A stretch of 64,000 nucleotides of DNA from Brettanomyces bruxellensis (Eukaryota > Ascomycota > Pichiomycetes > Pichiales > Pichiaceae). Positions 1 to 8,150 of the stretch are shown in pieces (position 1 is the stretch's first letter; each line of letters opens with the position of its first letter). Below the pieces are notes generated by a model. It made no database searches and had not been told where the DNA came from. It saw only the letters and a program-made list of their open reading frames with translations. Location of the stretch: contig NC_054689.1 in the NCBI RefSeq assembly GCF_011074885.1, positions 1,178,001-1,242,000 on the forward strand, written 5' to 3'. A program made the translations under genes and the position numbers.

Positions 1-783
1 AGTGAAAATTATGAATTAGTAATTTATTGAGAAAAATAGTATTTAATAGTCCAATAGTATGAGATCATTGAGCCATCGCCGAAATCTTATCACAGGATCC
101 CCCTCGGAAAAGTATGTTTTTAAACATTCTAATTTTTATCATTTCTTTTCTATTCTTAGCGGTCTTCCAATTATTTTTTATTTCATTATGTTCAATAAAG
201 GTTTTTGTTGTTTTGCAATAGAACTAACAAGTATATATGCGTCGCATGAGTCCTTAAATGTTATGCATTCTTTTTACCTGATACTTTAATTGAACGATTT
301 CGGCTAACTAAGAGATTTAACTTTTAAAAAAAAATCTAAGGGTGAAATGATATAATGTTGTCTCTTGTTTGTAAATATGGCATCACTTTTTGTGCTGTAT
401 ATTTTAATAAAGAAGAAGAAGAAATCGTATACGTAAAAGGGAATAACGCATAAAATATATAAAAGCAATATATAAAATATGGAATTGCTAATTCTTAATT
501 ATCCGTGAACTTTATCAGTGTGGAGCTTTTTCGGAAATCCCGAAAGGTAGAGAAGCTGCTGATTTTAAAGTCAAATAATATATCAATTGTGAAATATTAT
601 GAAGTTTTATGAATTACCGCCTTAAATTCTTCAGTTAATATAAGTTCACTTAATTCTTCACATACGTTTGCCTGGTTCTCAATTTATGGTAATTCAAGTT
701 GACGCCATCGATGAGCATAAATTGTTTGAGTTAGGAGAAACAGCATGAGTTACTTCGGATTATAGCCGCCTGGAATTTTCTTC
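1..783. other. gene-free AT-rich stretch
   Basis: No convincing gene is visible. The only open frame (59-289) is short, AT-rich and resembles nothing I know. The stretch leads into the LTR cluster that starts at 784. Confidence 0.6.
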
Positions 784-1906
784 TGTCAGAGTATATAAAT
801 CCCGTGTGACATTTGTATCTGCTTAATTGCTCACATATCTCTGTACCGTAGCACTACCGAGCGCGCAGATGCCCAAGGTTATAAACGAGATTGGTCATAT
901 AGTTCGGATATAGAAAAGACTTCTGTTGCATAGAATGACCCCCATAACAAAATAGGGTCCTTACGAACTGTCGGAACCTATGAGTTATAATAATGTTTCA
1001 TATGTTAATAACGCATAAAGGTTCAACTGGTATTTGATTTATAATATGTGAATCAAATTAATGTTCAGACAGATAGAAGAAATAATTCGCGGGGAAATTT
1101 TTCCTGTGAAATAAATTTCTCCCTAATCTACTTTCGGCTGAGAATGACCTATTCCACTTCTGCGGAAAAATATCTCTTATATGTATGTACTACTTTTTCC
1201 TTATATACTATGTGTCTCTTAGAAGGGACGACGACTTTATTGTGTAATTTGCAATACATATTCATATAAGGAAATCCATCTTGAAGTGAACCTTCAGCTG
1301 AAACCAAGAGTAACCTTCGGGTTCTCGCTGGATTACAAACGTGTTCGTAAGGACCCTATTTTGTTATGGGGGTCATTCTATGCAACAGAAGTCTTTTCTA
1401 TATCCGAACTATATGGCCAATCCCGTTCATAACCTTGGGCATCTGCGCGCTCGGTAGTGCTACGGCACAGAGATATGTGAGCAATTAAGTAGATACAAAT
1501 GTCACACGGGATTTATATACTCTGACACGAACACGTTTGTAATCCAGCGAGAACCCGAAGGTTACTCTTGGTTTCAGCTGAAGATTCACTTCAATATAGA
1601 TTTCCTTATATGAATATGTATTGCAAATTACACAATAAAGTCGTCGTCCCTTCTAAGAGTCACATAGTATATAAGGAAAAAGTAGTACATACATATAAGA
1701 GATATTTTTTCGCAGAAGTGGAATAGGTCATTCTCAGCCGAAAGTAGATTAGGGAGAAATTTATTTCACAGGAAAAATTTCCCCGCGGATTATTTCTTAT
1801 ATCTGTCTGAACATTAATTTGATTCACATATTATAAATCAAATACCAGTTGAACCTTTATGCGTTATTAACATATAAAACATTATTATAACTCATAGGTT
1901 CCGACA
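784..1906 (-). mobile_element. outer solo LTR of family 1, split by a nested LTR
   Basis: Positions 784-967 and 1528-1906 together are the reverse complement of the inner LTR (969-1527). The outer copy starts TGTCAGAG and ends GGTTCCGACA, so it has the TG...CA ends of an LTR. By eye I count about 13 differences between the two copies over 564 bp, roughly 97.7% identity; 11 of them are transitions or near neighbours. The flanks at 779-783 (TCTTC) and 1907-1911 (GACAG) do not match, so the outer copy has no visible target duplication. No gag or pol remains. Orientation is relative to the inner copy only; which strand is sense is not known. It ends about 110 bp upstream of the tRNA-Met gene, the position favoured by yeast Ty elements. 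Confidence 0.85.
969..1527 (+). mobile_element. inner solo LTR of family 1, nested in the outer copy
   Basis: The 559 bp element begins TGTCGGAACC and ends CTCTGACA. It is flanked by a perfect 5-bp direct repeat CGAAC at 964-968 and 1528-1532, the target-site duplication expected of a Ty-type integrase. It is inserted in the opposite orientation inside another copy of itself, which makes the region read as a long interrupted palindrome. The TGTCGGAA start resembles the TGTTGGAA start of Ty1/copia-type LTRs, but that is only a hint about family. No internal coding region is present, so it is a solo LTR. Confidence 0.9.
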
Positions 1907-2015
1907 GACAGGTTTGATTTAACACTTCAAAACAAACACACAAATCACTTTGTACTTACATAATCTATAATAATTTAGGTTCAAATTAAAGCAGACCCCT
2001 TACAAAATTGTTGCT

Positions 2016-2089
2016 GCTCTTGTGGCCCAGCTGGCTAAGGCGTTAGTCTCATAATCTGAAGATCGCGAGTTCGATCCTCGCCAAGAGCA
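2016..2089 (+). tRNA. elongator tRNA-Met (CAT)
   Basis: A complete cloverleaf is visible. The acceptor stem GCTCTTG (2016-2022) pairs with CAAGAGC (2082-2088), with discriminator A at 2089. The D stem is GCC/GGC (2025-2027 with 2039-2041). The anticodon loop CTCATAA has anticodon CAT at 2050-2052. The T arm GCGAG-TTCGATC-CTCGC spans 2065-2081. The anticodon arm closely matches the yeast elongator tRNA-Met as I remember it, including a T-T mismatch at the top of the stem. There is no intron. The gene sits between two different LTR families, as Pol III genes often do in yeasts. Confidence 0.95.
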
Positions 2090-2096
2090 CGATTTA

Positions 2097-2103
2097 TTTT
2101 TTT
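2097..2103 (+). terminator. Pol III terminator of tRNA-Met
   Basis: A run of seven T starts 8 bases after the tRNA 3' end, a standard RNA polymerase III stop signal. Confidence 0.8.
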
Positions 2104-2163
2104 GCAATACCTTTTTTTAGTATTCGTCTGGTTGATAATGATCGAAAGGATTGGGGATTTATT

Positions 2164-2423
2164 TGTTAAGTGAAGGGAAAGGCCTTCTTGGTTTGCCGCT
2201 TCGATTCAAAAAGTGCACTGCCTTGACTTATATCAAGCAAGATCACTCATTAGCATTATGGGTATTCAAGCGTGCGGATTTCCGGTCTTACTTATACGAT
2301 CTTTACCTATTTCACTTTGTAATTTTTTCTTTTTTTGGCCTTAAAAGCACTAAATATACTAATTAATGACAATTTCATAGAGCAATTAGTGTCACAAATA
2401 AAACCAATCCAACTAATCCTACA
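2164..2423 (+). mobile_element. degenerate solo LTR of family 2
   Basis: This stretch aligns by eye with the LTR copies at 53378-53638 and 53936-54170. Shared blocks include CACTGCCTTG / CCCTGCCTTG, GGTATTCAAG / GGTATTTAAA, GGCCTTAAAAGCACT / AGCCTTAAAAACACT, GTGTCAC / GCGTCAC and a CCTACA / ATTACA end. Its length of about 260 bp matches the intact copy. The start is approximate and I see no target duplication, so this copy is older. It lies about 75 bp downstream of tRNA-Met. The open frame at 2151-2366 is LTR sequence, not a gene. Confidence 0.7.
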
Positions 2424-2448
2424 GTGCTTATGAGAATAAATTTGTTCA

Positions 2449-4320
2449 TTATCTAGTATTGTAAATAGCCAATAATCGCTTTACCATGTTAACCCGTGGT
2501 ATTCCTTCATCGAAGTACGGAAGCTTCTTTTCGAAGTTTTGATCACCAAATTTTTGAAAAATACCTGTTAAAACAATAAACTCCTGCTTTTGGATGATAG
2601 GCGAAGAGGTATAATTTTCGGCGTAATCACACATAAGTTGTTTTAACTCTTCGATATTGTCACCTGATACAGTTGCATTCATAAATAAATGCCATATTGT
2701 TTTTTCTGACAACTGTACATGACTTTGATACGATAATTCAAAAATATCTTTGATCTGATTCCATGAATTGGTAAATTCACAAAGATAGCACAAAAATGCA
2801 TCAAATATTGCAGCCGTTGGTTTCAAATTTGATAGAATACATGCGTTCAGATGTCGCGAGACGGTGCTTAATTTTTTAACAAGTCGTAATTGTTCTTCGT
2901 CAAGATCTTCTAAAGGGTCTGGACCAATTGTTACGAGCATTGTAAGGATCCTTTTTGCAGATGAATAAAACCCACAGGATAGAAAACTCCTGAAAAGTGA
3001 TAACATTGTACCATTTTCAGAAATATGCCTCATTGTATAAAATCGGTCTAAAGATTTCAGAAGAGCTGCAAATGATAAAACATCTTTTTGCTCACTACGA
3101 AATTCCAACTTCTTACTCAAAATTGGAAGCAACGTATCCCTGTTTAAACACCGACAATTGCCCAAAAACTTAAGGAGCTCATCCAATTCATCTTCATTTG
3201 TCAGTATGGCTAAAATTGGGCCAATATAATTATGATTGAGTTTAATTTTAATTTCAAGTAAACACTGAATTGCCCTGAATAATGAAGGTAAGACTATACC
3301 ACCATTGTCTATTCTATTTGAATTTAGAAGAGCACAATACGTTTCAAACTCATCATAATTCAAACCATACCGACCGGAAATAAGCTCATCATAATAAGAT
3401 TTGACTTTGTATAATTGATCTGCTGAGAGTTCAAGTTTCAAATCGACTATAGCGGATTTAAATATTGCGGATAACTTTCTCATATCCAAAGGTCGAATTG
3501 CATATATTAAAGGTGAAGGCATCTGCCCTAAAAATTTAACAAGAACTGGAAAGGTATTTCGCATTGCAGCTCTTTGCGTATTACTTTTTAAGTGTCGATT
3601 CAAGTAACATATTCTTATGCAAGAAAATATACTTTTTTTGCTTTTATTATTTTGATAAATAGATGGTGCTATTCTTTTCCGACGCATATCAATAATTGTA
3701 TCAATAACACTGTGATGATTTTCCAGTATCCGAAGTAATCTTTCTAATTCATACTGTTTTACCATCGTTTGATTAGTTATTATTTTCTTACCGACAAGTT
3801 GCTGAACCAATTGCTGAAAAAACTTATCGGTTTCTTTCTGGGAAAACCTCTTATCCGATTGATTCGATGCATATTTCTTCCTTTCAATAAAATCAAGTAG
3901 TTCAGATTTGAGGTCTTTTCGACGTAAGTATTGCAAGCGTGAACTAAGTTCTTCTTTAAAGCGCTGCTCAAAATCAGACACTATATCTTGAATTGCAAGA
4001 AAATGGTATTCATTAGAGTAACCTTTGAATAGAGAAGATCGAGAACTCTCAATGAAATATTCTGAGGAAGTCACAATTGGACCTTTTTTAAGATTTATTA
4101 TATCAGGCAATAAATCGTTCTCTGCAATTTTTGTAGGAGACGAAACTGGTTCCTGCTCTTTTTTCTTCACTTCATCATCTGTTGTTTTCGCCAGGTTTGT
4201 TGCTATAAAGCGATAACTATTTGATCTATATTTCGGAATTGCAAAGTAGGTGACTGGAGGGACAGAAAGGAGATAATAATCATGCAATAGCCTACAACCC
4301 GTATGACTTTTTGTAAGCAT
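2449..4320 (-). CDS. predicted mitochondrial PPR-like protein
   Basis: The 623-residue protein starts at a clear ATG (4320). Its first 50 residues are rich in Ser, Arg, Lys and Tyr with few acids, which suits a mitochondrial targeting sequence. The body is almost entirely predicted alpha-helix, with loosely repeated 30-35 residue units in the C-terminal half such as FRSFLSCGFYSSAKRILTML and IKDIFELSYQSHVQLSEKT. That is the look of divergent yeast pentatricopeptide-type proteins that stabilise or translate single mitochondrial mRNAs (the AEP, CBP and ATP25 kind). I cannot assign it to one of these. The stop codon is about 25 bp from the end of LTR family 2, so the 3' UTR probably runs into the LTR. 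An unrelated helical-repeat protein remains possible. Confidence 0.6.
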   Translation of the reverse strand: MLTKSHTGCRLLHDYYLLSVPPVTYFAIPKYRSNSYRFIATNLAKTTDDEVKKKEQEPVSSPTKIAENDLLPDIINLKKGPIVTSSEYFIESSRSSLFKGYSNEYHFLAIQDIVSDFEQRFKEELSSRLQYLRRKDLKSELLDFIERKKYASNQSDKRFSQKETDKFFQQLVQQLVGKKIITNQTMVKQYELERLLRILENHHSVIDTIIDMRRKRIAPSIYQNNKSKKSIFSCIRICYLNRHLKSNTQRAAMRNTFPVLVKFLGQMPSPLIYAIRPLDMRKLSAIFKSAIVDLKLELSADQLYKVKSYYDELISGRYGLNYDEFETYCALLNSNRIDNGGIVLPSLFRAIQCLLEIKIKLNHNYIGPILAILTNEDELDELLKFLGNCRCLNRDTLLPILSKKLEFRSEQKDVLSFAALLKSLDRFYTMRHISENGTMLSLFRSFLSCGFYSSAKRILTMLVTIGPDPLEDLDEEQLRLVKKLSTVSRHLNACILSNLKPTAAIFDAFLCYLCEFTNSWNQIKDIFELSYQSHVQLSEKTIWHLFMNATVSGDNIEELKQLMCDYAENYTSSPIIQKQEFIVLTGIFQKFGDQNFEKKLPYFDEGIPRVNMVKRLLAIYNTR

Positions 4321-5961
4321 AATTAATATATTTGAGGATGTTATTGTATTTATTACAGATTTCGTGCTGAAAACAGGAGAAGTCTAAAGGTAAAATCGAT
4401 GCCGAAATTAAATTTCCATCTTCATGCATTTTTTTTCCTCGGATTTTGAATAAGGATGTGTGGGTCACCCAAAGTTGCGATTAAACGCTGAGGTAGAATT
4501 TAAAGGCATTAGAAGAGCACTAATGCAGAAATCACACATTTTCCTTATTAACAAGACCTAACCAATGTTAGATTCTGCAAAAGTAATTAATAGCCAAAGA
4601 CTTATCAAGCAGAAATGCTCTATATAAATAACACAAAGTACAACAAGGAAGTAAATTTATTATTTTCTTTGTTGCGAACCTCAGACACCAAACACAAGAA
4701 CAGCAAAAATGTAAGCAAAGTACACTCCGTCTACACTTATTATTAAAAATACCAGCCGTTAAGTAAATCAGCCAAAAGTCAGCCTATTGCAATTTGGGCT
4801 GTCATGGATACAACAAATTGGGCTTCCGAAAATTATATCCCTCAATTTGAATGAGATCGGTACCCCACAAAGAGTTAGTCAAAGTAGATACGAAAAGAGC
4901 TTTTTCCGGGTTTGATGAGCGGGGACAGCGGAACAAGATGGACACTCCTAGATATATGAAATGTCTTTTCTTAATTGACTTTTGGTGTGGGCGTATTTAC
5001 ATACCTCGACTTATTTTTATGAACGAACAATAGGGAAGCATAATTTGAGTGTCCAAAATCATATCTTCTATATTTTTTTTGGGCTGACATTTTTTATTAG
5101 CTGTCACATGTTTGCTGAACCACACGGACTCCAACAGTCGCAGCAACATACTTTTTTTACAGATCGGAAATTTAGACATGCGACATATACCAGGTTACTA
5201 TACATCTTTTATATTGATTGTAAAAGAAAACTAACAGTGAATAACAATTTGGTGCTTAATTACTTTCACAAGAAACTGTGACTAACCAACATACATAATT
5301 TTAAGAATTAGTTTTAAATAAGCTTTTCCTCGTATACCAGGGAGGTGGCTGAAAAGTAATAGTCGCGTAAATCAGCAGGAAAAAATTGGTTCCGATTGTT
5401 TCCTTACGAGTTATTTTTACCCCACATTCGGCCATTTACCCATACATGCTGAATTATGGATGTAAAATTTTTTTCCTGTATCGCGATTCAAATGGAGAGG
5501 GAAAAAAACGGGGTGGAAGGAAAATGATGTGGTCATAGTAAGAAACCGCCTACGGAAAAATACCCAAGTGGGTAAATTGGGGGAAACAAAAAAAAGTAAA
5601 AACCTTACTGCTATGAAGGGGGGTTTGCAAAAAAAAAACAAAAAAGTGATCGGGGCGTACTGCCAAATTTTTTTACTCTCCGGCTTTAGTTTTATTAGAA
5701 AAGGTAACATTATTCATTAGCAACACACTGTTTAAAGTCAGTATTGCTTGTCTTACTGTACTTGATCAAGTGAATATTTAGAGAGCACGCTAATCAATCA
5801 ACAAGAACTTATCAGATATATAAGAAATACCAATCGAAAGCAAAGAATTATCTCTCAGCATTTGCATTAACTAGTCGAAAAATCTGCTGTGATTACCTTG
5901 TTGCTATACGTTATAAGCTTCCGAGCAATATAACATTATTGATTTATTAGCTACCATACTA
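4321..5961. other. divergent intergenic region, 1.6 kb
   Basis: This is the shared upstream region of the mitochondrial protein and SDS23. It contains a strong TATA-like box at 4621-4630 followed by a typical A-rich yeast leader, but the first ATG (4709) is followed at once by TAA. The open frames at 4851-5033, 4982-5281 and 5417-5710 match nothing I know. G-rich runs near 5580 and 5618 include AGGGG stress-response-type (STRE) matches on the SDS23 side. Confidence 0.5.
4621..4630 (+). promoter_or_regulatory. TATA-like box of unassigned transcript
   Basis: TATATAAATA is followed after about 80 bp by a CACAAGAACAGCAAAA leader and an ATG at 4709. The ATG overlaps a possible splice donor (AT|GTAAGC), but I found no convincing second exon. 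This may be a non-coding transcript or a decayed gene. Confidence 0.35.
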
Positions 5962-7596
5962 ATGTCTAAGAACATATATACAAAATCGACCGCTTTGAGA
6001 GCTCCAAACTCTCCTTCCCAATCTAGGCAAGCATCAATAGTGGAGATGCTTTCTTCTCCTCCACACTTGGAGCAACAGGGTTCAAGCTCCTCAACTAATA
6101 GTGCTTCGAAGGATCTCAATTTGGGGCCTGCATCTTTTGGTTCCGAGTTGGGAAGGGTTACAAGCAATTTACGTCGGGGTGTTCCACTAGTGGCATCATC
6201 TTCATCCTCTTCTTATTCAGTTCCTAAAGCATCTGCAGAGCCTTTTGACTCACAATCACAGCAGGAGCAGCAACAATTGTATTCATCATCTTCCCTTTCC
6301 AGAAATCCATCAGTGTCGTCTTCTATTTTGGCAGGCACGTCAATGGAATGGAAAGACATCCCGTTGAGCGAATTAGTCGAAAAGAACAAATTGATTGTTG
6401 TCAATGACGATATTTCGGTGGAGGACGCCTTCAAGACACTTTCGACGAATGGTTTAACATCTGTTCCAGTTGAACATTATAAGGATGACCTCAACTGTTT
6501 GACTTTTGGCTACTCTGATTTGAACGCCTATTTGTTGTTGGTGATGAAAAAAATAAACCCTGAGTCTCTGAGGTATATGAATTACGAGCCAAGGGAAATG
6601 ATTCCTGAGATGATTCATAAGGCTCAACGTGGTGATCAGGTTCCTGTTTCTTTTGTCATAAGGCTATCAACAAAGAATCCCTTCATTAAACTCTCAGAGT
6701 CAGATACGTTATCCACAGTGGTAGAGATTTTAGGCAATGGTGTTCACAGAATTGCAATTACAAACCATGGTAAACTTACTGGCATTCTTTCTCAAAGACG
6801 TCTGACAAAATTTTTGTGGGATAATGCGCGAAGGTTCCCTTCCATGGAACCTGTATTAACCTCTTCACTTCAAAGCTTAAATATTGGATCTCCAAATCCT
6901 ATATCTATCTTCGGGGATCAACCTCTCATAGAAGCGTTTTTGAAGATGCACACATACAAAGTTTCATCATTGGCAGTCATTGATCGTAAATTCGGTTTGC
7001 TTGGAAATATTTCAGTGACAGATGTTAGACTTGTTTCTAAATCATCCCGTTCAGATCTTTTGTTTAAGACTTGTTTACATTTCATCTCCGTTATTCTCAA
7101 CTCCAGAGGATTAGAGAACGGTCAGGATTCATTCCCTATTTTCCATGTCACATCTGCTTCATCCCTCGCAAGAGCAATGGCAAAACTTGTGGCTACAAGA
7201 GCCCACAGATTATGGATAGTTAAGCCAGAAAGTCCTGCCCCACCTGCTACGACTCAAGGTTCATCACCATTGAGTCCAGCTGCAACAGGATCATCAGCGT
7301 TCGAAAGACATGGATCAGTGTCAATGCATCAAAGTAACTCAAACTTAAGTAATGAAATGGCTGCTGCGACTGCAGCAGCAGTTACACAGGAAAGGGAGAT
7401 ATCTAACGGTAAATTGATTGGCGTTCTATCATTGACAGATATTCTTTCTCTCCTGGCTAAAACGCTAGGAAAAGATCACGTCAATCCGAACAATGCCAGA
7501 CAACAGAGAAGGAGATCCAGTAGCAGTGCAAGTAGTAGAACATCTAGTTCTGCGGAACCCTACAAAAAGAGCATTTCTGATGCTAGTGGACGCTAA
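5962..7596 (+). CDS. SDS23: SDS23/SDS24 family CBS-domain protein
   Basis: The 544-residue protein matches the Sds23/Sds24 family, which inhibits PP2A-type phosphatases and helps cells through mitosis and starvation; S. cerevisiae has two copies. After a Ser-rich N-terminus of about 120 residues comes the conserved WKDIPLSELVEKNKLIVVND start of the first CBS domain, then further CBS repeats (LIVVNDDISVEDAFKTLSTN; SDTLSTVVEILGNGVHRIAI; DQPLIEAFLKMHTYKVSSLA; HRLWIV...GVLSLTDILSLL). A low-complexity Ser/Ala insert (residues about 425-475) interrupts the last CBS unit. The C-terminal tail is Arg/Ser-rich, as in the family. The start is the first ATG. The gene converges on the kinesin gene downstream. 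AGGGG motifs upstream would suit stress control, which is inference. Confidence 0.9.
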   Translation: MSKNIYTKSTALRAPNSPSQSRQASIVEMLSSPPHLEQQGSSSSTNSASKDLNLGPASFGSELGRVTSNLRRGVPLVASSSSSSYSVPKASAEPFDSQSQQEQQQLYSSSSLSRNPSVSSSILAGTSMEWKDIPLSELVEKNKLIVVNDDISVEDAFKTLSTNGLTSVPVEHYKDDLNCLTFGYSDLNAYLLLVMKKINPESLRYMNYEPREMIPEMIHKAQRGDQVPVSFVIRLSTKNPFIKLSESDTLSTVVEILGNGVHRIAITNHGKLTGILSQRRLTKFLWDNARRFPSMEPVLTSSLQSLNIGSPNPISIFGDQPLIEAFLKMHTYKVSSLAVIDRKFGLLGNISVTDVRLVSKSSRSDLLFKTCLHFISVILNSRGLENGQDSFPIFHVTSASSLARAMAKLVATRAHRLWIVKPESPAPPATTQGSSPLSPAATGSSAFERHGSVSMHQSNSNLSNEMAAATAAAVTQEREISNGKLIGVLSLTDILSLLAKTLGKDHVNPNNARQQRRRSSSSASSRTSSSAEPYKKSISDASGR

Positions 7597-8150
7597 GAGT
7601 ATGGTGACTATCCATACCTGCGTTTTTGAGTCACGAGGACGATAAATCTTTTAAGAAAAAAAAAATACAAATTGTCATAACATTAGGTGAATGGAGTTGA
7701 CGCTAGGTGAACTTTAAAATGACTGGAGAGGATTTGATTAAAAAAATTGGTTTGATTGATGATGCACTATGAGTGAGTGAATTGTTTACCCGTAATAACA
7801 CAACTTTAGGTGCTAAATGAATTTGCTTCTTTTTAACTACCACGCATAATTGATCTGGCACGATGTCTAATTAATACCTTTTCTTATGACCATCTTTCTA
7901 CGTTAGCCCAGTCTCGATTTTGTTTCATGGGTCAACATGTTCTTTCCTTCTCGAATTTTAGTTAGAGCTATCAATCCTTCTCAAGGATATTTATCTAATA
8001 CCACTACAAAAAAATAAAAAAGTACTGTGTATAGGATTTTGTAACATTCTATGCCATATTTTACAAATCTATTGGTTAATTATACATGATCTAATATAGT
8101 GAAGTGTGATCTATAGGGTCTTAGAGAGTTATATTTCCCAACACCAGCTG
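7597..8150. other. convergent intergenic region
   Basis: The 3' ends of SDS23 and the kinesin gene face each other here. The stretch is AT-rich with A and T runs suited to polyadenylation. I see no further gene. Confidence 0.6.

Noticed and set aside
784..1906. Centromere or mating-type style inverted repeat
   Set aside because: The structure is fully explained by one LTR nested in another, with a 5-bp target duplication and TG...CA ends, next to a tRNA gene.
2151..2366. 71-codon open frame next to the tRNA
   Set aside because: It lies within the degenerate family 2 LTR.
4851..5720. Short open frames between the mitochondrial protein gene and SDS23
   Set aside because: They are short, compositionally random and overlap one another on both strands.
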